A stretch of 64,000 nt of DNA from Streptomyces antarcticus (GTDB taxonomy: Bacteria; Actinomycetota; Actinomycetes; Streptomycetales; Streptomycetaceae): positions 1-64,000 of the forward strand of contig NZ_JAPNLM010000011.1 in the NCBI RefSeq assembly GCF_026627255.1, given 5' to 3'. Positions 8,741 to 18,850 of the stretch are shown here, in pieces. Position numbers and translations under genes: made by a program. The notes below the pieces were generated by a model. The model worked only from the letters and a program-made list of their open reading frames with translations, was not told the origin of the DNA and ran no database searches. How positions within the stretch are numbered: the stretch's first letter is position 1; the number at the start of each line of letters is the position of its first letter.

Positions 8741-9815
8741 TCAGATGCTCCCGTCGTGGCTGCTGGGCTCGGGCGGAGACTCTGCTTGCACACTCGCACG
8801 GCGCTGGACGGCAAAAGGGCGGCGAACGCCAGCGGGTCGCGATGGGCCGGGCCATCTCCCGTTGGCCGTCGGTGTTCCTGATGGACGAGCCGCTCTCCAG
8901 CCTGGACTCGAAGGTGCGCGGCCACCTGCGGGCCGAGATCGCCCGGCCAACCGCCGAGCTGGGCGTCACCACGGTCTACGTCACGCACGACCAGTCGGAG
9001 GCCGTGTCTCTCGGCCACCGGGTGGCGGTCATGCGCGGCGGCGTCCTGCAGCAGGTCAGCTCACCACGGGACACCTACGCGCTGCGGCTAACGCGTTCAT
9101 CGCCGCGTTCATCGGGACCCCCCGCATCAGCCCACTCCGGGCCGTCGTCCACGCGCCGCTGGGCGCGGCTATGTGGATCGATCTGGGACGCCACCGGCTC
9201 GCCCTTCCCCAACCCCTCAGCACCGAAAACCAGTTGCTCCGGATCCAGCAGCGACGTCCGGTCATCGTCGGCGTGCGCTCGGAGGCGGTCCGGATCGCCC
9301 CGCCCAGCCAGGCGCAACCGGGCGAGGTGGCGATGACGGGCATCGTCGAGCACGTGGAGTACCAGGGGCACGAGGCACCGGTCCACGTGGACACCGGCTC
9401 ACGCCCCGCGGTGGTGGCCGTCTCACCGGCGGCGCGGCTGGGCTGAGCTGGAGTCGGCGCGGCGCCCGGCCGCTCCCCGGCGCAGCCTCAGGCGTCAGCA
9501 GAGCGGCTTCGGCCGGCTCAGGGACCGGGCCGTGGAACGGCTGTCGGGGTCGGTGGCGGTCCTGGACGCGCGCCCGGAATCCACCCTGGAATCCGCTCAG
9601 GGGCCTGACGCTGGTATCGCTCCGCGGCGGCTGGGGGCGGTGCGCAGCGACCTCGTGGTGCGCACGGGACCGCATGTCCGGGTGAGGGTGGGAGCACAGA
9701 TCCCGCTATTGGTCGATCTTGGGCAGTTGTAACGTCTTCGACCATGCGGGGCGTCGGGTGTCTCCGGCCGGGTACGGGCTCGCCCCTCTGGAGAGGTAGC
9801 GCCCTGGTCCCGGCC

Positions 9816-9843
9816 GGCCCACCTCGCAGCTGCGGGGTGGGCC
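9816..9843. terminator. Bidirectional palindromic terminator
   Basis: GGCCCACCTCGCAG (9816-9829) faces CTGCGGGGTGGGCC (9830-9843), pairing at 13 of 14 positions. It lies between the 3' end of the broken ATPase gene and the 3' end of the ROK regulator gene and could serve both. Confidence 0.65.
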
Positions 9844-9849
9844 AGGGGC

Positions 9850-11199
9850 TCAGTGCGCAGCACGCTCCTGCAGCGTGGTTCGCCAGGCCGGAAGCGGCTC
9901 CTCGCGTTCAGGTTCCGTGCCGTGGCCGCCACGCGCGAAGAAATCGGCGAGAGGCAGGATTCCCGCGCCGACGGTGACGGCGTCCGGGCCGAAGGTGCCC
10001 AGGTCGATGCGGACGTTGGCAGCCGGATACGACAGGGCGTAGGAGGTGGCGTAGGAGCGTACGGAGTCCAGGAAGCGAGTGCCGAGCTGCAGGCCGGCCC
10101 AGCCGCCTACGAGGATGCGTTCGGGCTGGAAGAGGTTGATCAGGTCGGAGAATCCCGCGCCGAGGTACTCGGCGGTCTCCTCCAGGACGGCCAGTGCCGT
10201 CGTGTCGGCATCGGGGGTGCCGTCGGGGCCTGGTGCCGGGTAGGCGGCGGCGAGCATCGCCGTCAGGGCGGTCTCTTCGTCGGTGTCGGCCGGCGGGCGT
10301 CCGCCGGCCTCGGCCCAGCGTTCCAGGAGGGCCTCGGCCCCCGCGTACGCCTCCAGGCAGCCCTGGGCGCCGCAGCGGCAGCGACGGCCCCGGACGCGCA
10401 CGGTCAGGTGGCCCCACTCGATGGCGCGGCCGGTCCGGGTGTCCTCGCTGACCACACAGGCGCCGACACCTGAGCCGAAGAGCACGACGACGGCGTTGCG
10501 CGCTCCGCGGCCGGCGCCGAACCACATTTCGGCCTGGCCGAGGGTCTTGGCCCCGTTGTCGATGTAGTACGGGACGGTTTCGGGCAGCAGGTGCGAGTCG
10601 CGCAGCATCCGTTCCAGGGGGACGGCGTCCCAGCCGATGGTCTGGCCGTGGACGACGGCTCCGTCCTCGGTTCTTGCGACGATGCCGGGAACGCCGATGC
10701 CGACGCCGAGGAGCCGCTCGGGTGCGATTCCGGCCCGGTGCAGAACCTCGGTGATGCCCTCGCGGAGGTGTCGCACCACGACGGCGACGTCGTAGCGGTC
10801 GACGCGGCGGGGCCCCGCCGTCTCCAGGGGTCGCTCCACACGTGCGAGTTCGGTCAGGGTCAGGTCGAAGACCTCGATGCGGATACGGGTCTCTCCGACG
10901 TCGACGCCGATCATGTAGCCGCTGGTCGGGCTGACGCGGAGCAGGGTCCTGGGGCGCCCGCCGGCCGACTCGACGCTCCCGGCTTCCTCCACCAGGCCGT
11001 CGGTGACCAGCTCCGCGACCACGTTGCTGATGGATCCGGAACTCAGTCCCGTGGCGGGACCCAGGGAGAAGCGGCTCAGAGGGCCGTCGAAATACAACCG
11101 TTGCAGAACGGCGGTCCGGTTCTCGCGCCGCAGGTCACGCACTGTTCGGCCGCTACGTACTCGCACTCTGTCCCCTGTCTTCGATGCCCATACCTGCAA
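9850..11199 (-). CDS. ROK-family transcriptional regulator
   Basis: 449 aa. Residues about 20-90 are a winged helix (VRDLRRENRTAVLQRLYF, LSSGSISNVVAELVTDGLV, GGRPRTLLRV). The rest is a ROK sugar-kinase-like domain: IGVDVGETR, GIGVPGIV, YYIDNGAK, and the zinc/ROK signature GRRCRCGAQGCLEAY. ROK repressors of this architecture bind a sugar or sugar phosphate and release DNA. It is divergent from the ABC transporter/GH1 operon starting at 11350 and most likely represses it. The start was taken at the first ATG; the N-terminal 15 residues may be longer than the true protein. Confidence 0.85.
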   Translation of the reverse strand: MQVWASKTGDRVRVRSGRTVRDLRRENRTAVLQRLYFDGPLSRFSLGPATGLSSGSISNVVAELVTDGLVEEAGSVESAGGRPRTLLRVSPTSGYMIGVDVGETRIRIEVFDLTLTELARVERPLETAGPRRVDRYDVAVVVRHLREGITEVLHRAGIAPERLLGVGIGVPGIVARTEDGAVVHGQTIGWDAVPLERMLRDSHLLPETVPYYIDNGAKTLGQAEMWFGAGRGARNAVVVLFGSGVGACVVSEDTRTGRAIEWGHLTVRVRGRRCRCGAQGCLEAYAGAEALLERWAEAGGRPPADTDEETALTAMLAAAYPAPGPDGTPDADTTALAVLEETAEYLGAGFSDLINLFQPERILVGGWAGLQLGTRFLDSVRSYATSYALSYPAANVRIDLGTFGPDAVTVGAGILPLADFFARGGHGTEPEREEPLPAWRTTLQERAAH

Positions 11200-11349
11200 G
11201 ATACCTGCGTGAACGCTCTTGACGAGGCCTTCGCTTGAGGTTTAACTCACATCCTAAATTAAGCCATGCGGTTTTGGGGGCGAACCGCGGAACGTCCGCC
11301 CCCACACCGCAGTCGGCTTCCCGTTCCTTCCTGAAAGGCCCATGGAGCC
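11200..11349. promoter_or_regulatory. Divergent promoter region, candidate ROK operator
   Basis: The 150 bases between the ROK gene and the binding-protein gene contain an unusually A/T-rich island at about 11238-11266 (GTTTAACTCACATCCTAAA and flanks). It has TTTAA and TTAA half-sites facing each other, resembling the A/T dyads bound by ROK proteins of the NagC/Mlc type. The operator assignment is inference. Confidence 0.45.
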
Positions 11350-12666
11350 ATGCGCAGAATCAGAGTCGCAGCGGTCGGCGCAGTCACCCTCTCCCTCGTC
11401 CTCGGGGCGGCCGCCTGTGGTGGCGGCTCCACCAGCGGTGCCGGGTCCAACAAGCAGCCGAAGACGCTGACCTACTGGGCCTCCAACCAGGGATCGAGCC
11501 TGGAGGTCGACAAGCAGGTCCTCCAGCCGGAGCTCGACAAGTTCGAGAAGCAGACGGGCATCAAGGTCAAGCTCGAGGTCGTGCCGTGGGGCGACCTGCT
11601 CAACCGCATCCTGACCGCGACCACCTCCGGTCAGGGCCCCGACGTCCTGAACATCGGAAACACCTGGAGCGCCTCACTGCAGGCCAGCGGCGCGCTGCTC
11701 CCGTGGGACGCCAAGAACTTCGAGAAGATCGGCGGCAAGGACCGGTTCGTCGAGTCGGCGCTCGGCTCCACCGGCGTCCAGGGCCAGGACCCGGCGGCCG
11801 TCCCGCTGTACTCCATGGCCTACGCGCTCTACTACAACAAGAAGGCGTTCGCCGACGCGGGCGTCACCAAGCCGCCGACCACCTGGGACGAGCTGATCGC
11901 CACCGGCAAGCAGCTGACCAAGGACGGCAAGGCCGGGTTCGGCGTCGAGGGCTCCAACCTTTCGAACAACATCCACCAGGTCTTCGTCCTGGGCAAGCAG
12001 CACGGCGCGGACTTCTTCACCGCGGACGGCAAGGCCGACTTCACCTCCGACGGCGCGGTCAAGGCCGTCAAGCAGTACGTCGACCTGATGGCCGACGCGC
12101 AGATCGTCGCCAAGGGCAACGCCGAGTACTCCCAGAACCAGTCGCTGAGCGACTTCGCCAAGGGCAAGACCGCCATGGTGCTCTGGCAGACCGCGTCGGC
12201 CACCTTCGCCGCGCAGGGCATGAAGGAGGACGAGTGGGGCGTGGTCCCCGCGCCCGTGCAGTCCGGCGCGCCGGGGCAGGGCACCTCCACCAACTCCATG
12301 GTCGCCGGCATCAACATGGCCGTCTTCAAGAACACCAAGAACATCGACGGTGCCACGAAGTTCGTGAACTTCATGACCGGTGACGAGGAGCAGAAGATCC
12401 TCAACAAGGCCTACGGCTCCATCCCGCCCGTGAAGTCCGCGCAGACGGACCCCGCGTTCAACACCCCCGGTCTCGCCGTCCTGCGCGACACCCTTGCCAA
12501 GAGCTCCGCCGCCCTCCCGCAGGTCCCCGAGGAGTCGCAGTTCGAGACGGTGGTGGGCACCGCGGTCAAGGAGCTCTTCGCCGACGCCGCGGCCGGCCGG
12601 CCGGTGACGCTCGAGTCGGTGAAGGCCAAGCTCGACAAGGCCCAGCAGCAGATGCCCAAGAAGTAG
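11350..12666 (+). CDS. Sugar ABC transporter substrate-binding lipoprotein
   Basis: 438 aa. The lipoprotein signal ends in LVLGAAACGGGS (lipobox Cys). Mature residues show the family 1 solute-binding fold: LTYWASNQGSSLEVDKQ, KFEKQTGIKVKLEVVPWGDL, GQGPDVLNIGNTW, YYNKKAFADAGVTKPP, and GEEQKI-type helices near the C-terminus. It captures an oligosaccharide outside the membrane for the two permeases that follow. Next to a GH1 beta-glucosidase the ligand is most likely a beta-linked di- or oligosaccharide. No ATPase gene is in the operon, so it probably uses a shared MsiK-type ATPase elsewhere. Confidence 0.88.
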   Translation: MRRIRVAAVGAVTLSLVLGAAACGGGSTSGAGSNKQPKTLTYWASNQGSSLEVDKQVLQPELDKFEKQTGIKVKLEVVPWGDLLNRILTATTSGQGPDVLNIGNTWSASLQASGALLPWDAKNFEKIGGKDRFVESALGSTGVQGQDPAAVPLYSMAYALYYNKKAFADAGVTKPPTTWDELIATGKQLTKDGKAGFGVEGSNLSNNIHQVFVLGKQHGADFFTADGKADFTSDGAVKAVKQYVDLMADAQIVAKGNAEYSQNQSLSDFAKGKTAMVLWQTASATFAAQGMKEDEWGVVPAPVQSGAPGQGTSTNSMVAGINMAVFKNTKNIDGATKFVNFMTGDEEQKILNKAYGSIPPVKSAQTDPAFNTPGLAVLRDTLAKSSAALPQVPEESQFETVVGTAVKELFADAAAGRPVTLESVKAKLDKAQQQMPKK

Positions 12667-12679
12667 GCACGGATACCTC

Positions 12680-13675
12680 ATGACGACCACCGCACCCCCT
12701 CGTACGGGCAAGCGGACGGTACGGAAGAACCACCCCGGAGCGGCGCCCCGCACCCGCCGCTCCGGGCGGCTCCGGCGCATTTCCCTGCCGTACCTGCTCC
12801 TGCTCCCCGCACTCGTCCTGGAGCTCCTGGTCCACCTGATCCCGATGATCATCGGCATCGTCGTCAGCTTCAAGGAGCTCACCCAGTTCTACCTCCGCGA
12901 CTGGGGCAGCGCGCCCTGGGCCGGCCTGGACAACTACTCCCTGACCGTCGACTTCGACGCACCGGTCGGCGAGGCACTGCTGAGCTCCTTCTTCACCACG
13001 TGCCTGTTCACCTTCTTCTCCGTGGGCCTGTGCTGGCTGATCGGCACGGCGGCCGCGATCTTCATGCAGGAGACGTTCAAGGGCCGGGGCATCCTGCGCA
13101 CCATCTTCCTGGTGCCGTACGCGCTGCCCGTCTACGCCGCCGTCATCACCTGGGCCTTCATGTTCCAGCGCGACAACGGCCTGGTGAACCACGTCATCCA
13201 CGACCAGCTCGGGCTCACCGACAGCCCGCCGTTCTGGCTCATCGGCGAAAACAGCTTCATCACCCTGCTGGTCGTCTCGGTCTGGAAGGGCTGGCCCTTC
13301 GCCTTCCTCATCATGATGGCCGGCCTGCAGAACATCCCCCGCGAGATCTACGAGGCCGCGGCCCTGGACGGGGCGGGCGTCTGGCAGCAGATCCGCCGCA
13401 TCACGCTCCCCTCGCTGCGCCCGGTCAACCAGGTCCTGATCCTGGTGTTGTTCCTGTGGACGTTCAACGACTTCAACACGCCGTTCGTCCTGTTCGGAAA
13501 ATCGGCGCCGTCGGCGGCCGACCTCATCTCCATCCACATCTACCAGTCCTCGTTCCAGACCTGGAACTTCGGAACCGGTTCCGCGATGTCCGTCCTGCTG
13601 CTGCTGTTCCTGCTCGTGGTGACGGGCGTCTACCTCCTGTTCACCTCCCGAGGAAGGAGCGCCACCGATGCCTAA
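12680..13675 (+). CDS. Sugar ABC transporter permease (MalF type)
   Basis: 331 aa with six predicted membrane segments, the first at about residues 38-58 after a long basic N-terminus. The cytoplasmic EAA loop reads EIYEAAALDGAGVWQQIRRITLPSL, here about residues 235-260, and couples to the ATPase. It starts 13 bp after the binding-protein gene and overlaps the next gene by 8 bp, so the operon is tight and probably translationally coupled. Confidence 0.88.
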   Translation: MTTTAPPRTGKRTVRKNHPGAAPRTRRSGRLRRISLPYLLLLPALVLELLVHLIPMIIGIVVSFKELTQFYLRDWGSAPWAGLDNYSLTVDFDAPVGEALLSSFFTTCLFTFFSVGLCWLIGTAAAIFMQETFKGRGILRTIFLVPYALPVYAAVITWAFMFQRDNGLVNHVIHDQLGLTDSPPFWLIGENSFITLLVVSVWKGWPFAFLIMMAGLQNIPREIYEAAALDGAGVWQQIRRITLPSLRPVNQVLILVLFLWTFNDFNTPFVLFGKSAPSAADLISIHIYQSSFQTWNFGTGSAMSVLLLLFLLVVTGVYLLFTSRGRSATDA

Positions 13676-14546
13676 GCACAGTCAGGTGGTGCAGTCCCGG
13701 TCGCCGATGGCGCCCCCCAAGTCGTTCCTCGTGAGCCGGCTGGTGTTCCTGACCCTGCTCACCGGTTTCGTCCTGTTGCCGGTATACGTCATGATCTCCA
13801 GTTCGCTGAAGCCGCTGCAGGATGTGTCAGGGAAGTTCCAGTGGATCCCCTCGGGCCTGACCGTCCAGCCGTACTTCGACATCTGGAAGACCGTCCCCCT
13901 CGCCGATTACTTCATGAACTCGCTGATCGTGGCCGGGGCGGCGACCGTCTTCTCCGTCGTCATCGCGATCTTCGCGGCCTACGCCGTCAGCCGCTACTCC
14001 TTCCGCGGCAAGCGGCTCTTCACCGTCACGGTGCTGTCGACGCAGATGTTCCCCGGCATCCTCTTCCTGCTCCCGCTGTTCCTCATCTACGTCAACATCG
14101 GCAACGCCACCGGGATCGCGCTGTTCGGCTCACGCACAGGGCTGATCCTCACCTACCTGACGTTCTCGCTGCCGTTCTCGATCTGGATGCTGATCGGCTA
14201 CTTCGACTCGGTCCCCAGGGACCTCGACGAGGCTGCCAAGGTCGACGGCTGCGGCCCCATCGGCGCGTTGTTCCGCGTCATCGTGCCCGCCGCGATCCCC
14301 GGCATCGTCGCCGTCGCCGTCTACGCCTTCATGACCGCCTGGGGTGAAGTGCTGTTCGCCTCGGTCATGACCAACGACGCGACCCGCACCCTCGCCGTGG
14401 GCCTGCAGGGTTACTCGACCCAGAACGACGTGTACTGGAACCAGGTCATGGCCGCCTCGCTCGTCGTGAGCCTGCCCGTCGTCGGCGGCTTCCTCCTTCT
14501 CCAGCGCTACCTCGTCACCGGGCTGACCGCCGGCGCCGTCAAGTAG
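13668..14546 (+). CDS. Sugar ABC transporter permease (MalG type)
   Basis: 292 aa and six membrane segments. The EAA loop is DLDEAAKVDGCGPIGALFRV, the match for MalG-type partners. AGGAAGGAG precedes the ATG inside the end of the upstream gene. It forms the membrane channel with the 12680 product. The C-terminus VTGLTAGAVK is typical for the family. Confidence 0.88.
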   Translation: MPKHSQVVQSRSPMAPPKSFLVSRLVFLTLLTGFVLLPVYVMISSSLKPLQDVSGKFQWIPSGLTVQPYFDIWKTVPLADYFMNSLIVAGAATVFSVVIAIFAAYAVSRYSFRGKRLFTVTVLSTQMFPGILFLLPLFLIYVNIGNATGIALFGSRTGLILTYLTFSLPFSIWMLIGYFDSVPRDLDEAAKVDGCGPIGALFRVIVPAAIPGIVAVAVYAFMTAWGEVLFASVMTNDATRTLAVGLQGYSTQNDVYWNQVMAASLVVSLPVVGGFLLLQRYLVTGLTAGAVK

Positions 14547-14580
14547 CCCCCTCCTCCCATTGATCTTCGAAAGGCTTGCT

Positions 14581-15936
<1,356 letters not shown>

Positions 15937-16000
15937 CCGGCGGCCGAACCCGGTCCGGTTTTCACCCCGAGGCACGGTTGGCCGTCCCCACCCACGCAGA

Positions 16001-16029
16001 ACGCTCGGCTGGGACACCCAGCCGAGCGT
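16001..16029. terminator. Operon terminator after GH1 gene
   Basis: ACGCTCGGCTGGG (16001-16013) pairs perfectly with CCCAGCCGAGCGT (16017-16029) across a 3-nt loop, 65 bases past the GH1 stop. Confidence 0.85.
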
Positions 16030-16070
16030 CCGGCCGTTTCCCGGGGCGCCGCGGGGCCCCGTTGACCCGC

Positions 16071-16215
16071 TCAGGGGCGCCACTTCGGGTTGTTGCGTGC
16101 CGACTCGTGGCGGCTGTAGTCCGGGTGCTCGAAGCGGTGGTACTCGAAGATCTGGTCAGCCCATACCGGGTCGAAGGGGAGGTGGGCGCGGAGGGCGTTC
16201 ACCTTTCCGACGGTT
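16071..16215 (-). pseudogene. C-terminal fragment of an unidentified gene
   Basis: The minus strand ends HRFEHPDYSRHESARNNP and stop at 16071. The protein-like sequence (LRAHLPFDPVWADQIFEYHRF) extends to about 16215, where it meets the Nudix gene coming from the other strand. It looks like the tail of a larger protein truncated by the Nudix segment. I do not recognise the family. Confidence 0.4.
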
Positions 16216-16709
16216 CCCTTCTTCGCCGCCCGGCCATCGTCAGGTTCACCGACCAACGGCCACCGGACGAACTGGTCCAAAGCGTTCGGGCCATCCCCCT
16301 TGCGGGGCACGGTGTCGTGGTCTGTCGGCTCGCCGACGGCACGGCCTTCCTCCCCGGTGGAACCAGGGAGGAAGGCGAGTCGGTCGACGAGTGCATGAGC
16401 CGCGAGCTAGTCGAAGAAGCGGGGTTCCTCATGAAGGGGCGACCTCACTGGTTCGCCGCACACAGCGGCGTCTCCTACCACCGCGTCCCCTACAGGCCCC
16501 ACGCCCCCTTCCCTTTGAAGGCCTGGCTGTGGGGGGCGGTCGAAGGGGAGCTCGCCGGTCCCCCCACGAACCCCGCCGGCGCCGAGCAGGTCACCTCCGT
16601 CAGCGTGCTGCGACCACAGGACGCCGTAGCCCTCCTCGAAAACGAAGGCCGGGGCTACGCGCAAGCGCTCCGGCACTGGATGATCTCGGGAGCCCCCGTT
16701 GAGTTCTGA
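16182..16709 (+). CDS. Nudix hydrolase, 5' end uncertain
   Basis: Nudix box complete: GGTREEGESVDECMSRELVE followed by EAG fits G-x5-E-x7-RE-x2-EE-x-G. The family cleaves nucleoside diphosphates linked to another moiety; the surrounding GHGVVVCRLADGTAFLPGG is typical. Recognisable sequence starts at about 16225 (RFTDQRPPDEL). The GTG at 16182 has GAAGGGGAG before it but lies inside what looks like the tail of another gene, so the natural N-terminus may have been lost. The 3' end overlaps the nucleoside hydrolase start, suggesting coupling and a joint role in nucleoside or nucleotide salvage or clean-up. Confidence 0.65.
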   Translation: MGAEGVHLSDGSLLRRPAIVRFTDQRPPDELVQSVRAIPLAGHGVVVCRLADGTAFLPGGTREEGESVDECMSRELVEEAGFLMKGRPHWFAAHSGVSYHRVPYRPHAPFPLKAWLWGAVEGELAGPPTNPAGAEQVTSVSVLRPQDAVALLENEGRGYAQALRHWMISGAPVEF

Positions 16710-17412
16710 GCAGGACACCGAACGCGATCTGATCGTCGACACCGACACGCTGGGAATCAACGACGACGCCCTAGCGCTCCACTACCTCTTCGCCCTGCCA
16801 CGCGTCCCTCACCTGATCACCACAGTGTTCGGGAACACCACCGCCGCCATCTCCACGGAACACGCGCGCACGCTGACCCGTGATCACCTCCTCGACGTCG
16901 ACGTCGTCCACGGATGCGAAAAGCCCCTGTGGTGGCACACCCCCGTCCGAGAGGAGGTGCGCGGGATCGTGGCAGCTCTGCCCGCGGCCACGTACGTGGC
17001 GGCGCTGCGTACGGACAACGACGGCTTCTGGGACGCCGATGTCGCGGACGGGTCGGCTCCCGCTGTGCTCGCCGCAGCCCTGACCCGGTCCGAGGGCTCC
17101 GACGTCCTCGGTATCGGCCCCCTCACGAACATCGCCCGGGCCCTGCGCGGACTGGGGGCCTCGGGAGTGGCGCGGCACCGCCTGTGGATCGCCGGTGGAT
17201 CCATCAGGAGCGGAAACGTCACGGAGTGCGCCGAGTTCAATGCGTTCGCCGACCCCGAAGCCCTGCAGGAGTGTTTGTCGGCGGGGTGGGAGGCCAACGG
17301 CGGACGCATCGACGTCACGGCAGAGGAACTCTCGCTGCACCGTTGCGGCAGCGACTACTCGGACTACGAAGCGTGGCCGGAACTCGTGTCCCGGCTCAAG
17401 GACATCAGGTAA
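16699..17412 (+). CDS. Nucleoside hydrolase (IUNH family), short
   Basis: 237 aa from TTG at 16699, overlapping the Nudix gene by 11 bp. IUNH motifs: LIVDTDTLGINDDALAL (the Asp-rich calcium/ribose site, normally DTDPGxDDA), GIGPLTNIARAL, and ECAEFNAFADPEALQ. The family removes the base from ribonucleosides. It is shorter than the usual 300-330 residues and lacks part of the C-terminal half, yet the conserved active-site blocks are in order, so it may be functional or a trimmed relative. Confidence 0.7.
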   Translation: MSSEQDTERDLIVDTDTLGINDDALALHYLFALPRVPHLITTVFGNTTAAISTEHARTLTRDHLLDVDVVHGCEKPLWWHTPVREEVRGIVAALPAATYVAALRTDNDGFWDADVADGSAPAVLAAALTRSEGSDVLGIGPLTNIARALRGLGASGVARHRLWIAGGSIRSGNVTECAEFNAFADPEALQECLSAGWEANGGRIDVTAEELSLHRCGSDYSDYEAWPELVSRLKDIR

Positions 17413-17438
17413 GGAGACGTCGGGCCAGGCGAAATGGT

Positions 17439-18458
17439 TCAGGCCGAATCGCGTATCACCAGTTCGGCCTCGAAGACGATCGAGGCGGGTTCCGTGCGAG
17501 TGCCCTGAATGTGTTCCGCCAAGAGGCGTGCCATCTCCGCGGCCATCTTCTCGACGGGCTGGCGAACCGTGGTCAACGCGGGGCGGCACGTCGCAGCGAC
17601 GCTCGAGTCGTCGAAGCCGATGACAGCAACGTCCTGAGGTACTCGCTTGCCCTGTTCGCGCAGGACCTGGCAAGCGCCCTGGGCCATCAGGTCGTTCGCG
17701 GCGAACACTCCGTCCACGTCCGGATGCTCGATCAGCAGCTGCGTCATGGCCGCCGCGCCGCTGTCCACCGTGAACGTTCCCTCGGCCACCGGAACCTCGG
17801 AAATCCCCGCCGAGGCCAGAGCCGCACGGAACCCGTCGAGCCGGTCCTTGGCGGCCGGGATCGACTGGGGTGCGGAGATCGTCGCGATCCGCCGGCAGCC
17901 GCGGGCCAGGAGGTGTTCGGCGGCCAGCCGGCTTCCGTCGGCGTGGGCGAGATCGACGTAGCTGACTGCCTGCTCGGGGTCAGGACGGGCGAAGAGCACC
18001 ACGGGAATCCGTGCGGCGACGAGCATCGCGGGCAGGGGATCGCCGGCCTGGATCGACACCACCAGCGCGCCGTCTGCGGCACCCTGACCCAGGTAGTCCA
18101 CTGCCTGCTCTCTGGCGACCTCGGACTCGGCGACCAGGATGACCGGGTGCATCGCGTGCGCCCGCAGGTACCCCACTGCCCCGCTGACCACCCGCCCGAA
18201 GAACGGGTCGGCGAAGACGCGCGAGGCGAAGGTGTCCCCGGCGCCGGAGATGATCAGCGCAACCGTTTCGGTCCGCTGGGTCACCAAGGACCGGGCGGCC
18301 CGGTTCGGCCTGTACCCCGTCTGCTCGACCGCGTGACGGACGAGTTCCTGAATGTCGGGATCCACGTTGCGGGTCCCGTTGACCACCCGCGACACCGTCG
18401 CCCGGGACACACCCGCCTCGCGCGCCACGTCCTCCAGCGTCGGGCCTCGTTTGCTCAT
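17439..18458 (-). CDS. LacI-family transcriptional regulator
   Basis: 339 aa from ATG at 18458. N-terminal HTH: PTLEDVAREAGVSRATVSRV, then NGTRNVDPDIQELV and the hinge GYRPNRAARSLV. The periplasmic-binding-like sensor follows (DGALVVSIQAGDPLPAML, GFDDSSVAATCRPALTTVRQ). It is divergent from the secreted glycan gene at 18851. The palindrome GGAGAGCGCTCTCC lies between them and again before the GH3 gene. This is the best candidate for the repressor of that locus, with an oligosaccharide as inducer (inference). Confidence 0.88.
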   Translation of the reverse strand: MSKRGPTLEDVAREAGVSRATVSRVVNGTRNVDPDIQELVRHAVEQTGYRPNRAARSLVTQRTETVALIISGAGDTFASRVFADPFFGRVVSGAVGYLRAHAMHPVILVAESEVAREQAVDYLGQGAADGALVVSIQAGDPLPAMLVAARIPVVLFARPDPEQAVSYVDLAHADGSRLAAEHLLARGCRRIATISAPQSIPAAKDRLDGFRAALASAGISEVPVAEGTFTVDSGAAAMTQLLIEHPDVDGVFAANDLMAQGACQVLREQGKRVPQDVAVIGFDDSSVAATCRPALTTVRQPVEKMAAEMARLLAEHIQGTRTEPASIVFEAELVIRDSA

Positions 18459-18810
18459 GCCCAGAACCCTAACGCGCCGCCTGGTCACGGTGGTCCGGCC
18501 CCGCGGGACGCCGCGGCCGAGCCCACCCCGGGCATCGGGAGCGGGTCCGTGTCCGTGTCCGGATGACCGGATGTCCGCCGTACGGGATCACCAGCCGTCC
18601 TCCGCTGGACCAACCCCGGACCCGAACTCTCCCTCTGTGGAGGGGCGGTGACGGGCCGTGAGAGGTACACACACGGGGACCACTCGGGCCTCGGGCGGCC
18701 CGCTGCCTGTGTCCCACGTGTCCACCCCCTCCCACCTCGGAACTTAATGAAAGATGAAAGAAAAGAGTGTCGAGGTCCTTGACCGGTCGATCGACTGACG
18801 GGCAAGGTCT

Positions 18811-18824
18811 GGAGAGCGCTCTCC
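18811..18824. promoter_or_regulatory. LacI-type operator, site 1
   Basis: GGAGAGCGCTCTCC is a perfect 14-bp palindrome with the central CG typical of LacI-family operators, 27 bases before the ATG of the discoidin/beta-helix gene. The rest of 18459-18850 holds no gene. Confidence 0.75.
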
Positions 18825-18850
18825 CGTTTCAGGTTCGTTAAGGAGCACCC

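Larger units (their letters stand above)
8160..9799 (+). pseudogene. MalK-type sugar ABC transporter ATPase, disrupted
   Basis: The start MSDGSLEAKDLTKRYGR, with GAGAGGAG as RBS, is intact for about 17 codons, then stops abruptly at about 8211. The gene resumes near 8800 at the end of the ABC signature (GERQRVAMGRA), followed by Walker B FLMDEPLSSLD, the H-loop VYVTHDQSEA, and a C-terminal TOBE region (IVGVRSEAVRI, LLVDLGQLY). That region runs through at least three frameshifts (about 9080, 9440 and 9731) to NVFDHAGRRVSP and stop at 9799. Walker A and the Q-loop are missing. The lost centre is replaced by inverted pieces of another sugar locus (8213-8740). The family energises oligosaccharide importers and is shared by many such systems. 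Confidence 0.75.

Noticed and set aside
11674..13537. Long minus-strand frames over the ABC transporter genes
   Set aside because: Shadows of the binding protein and permease; the plus strand has a lipobox, EAA loops and ribosome sites.
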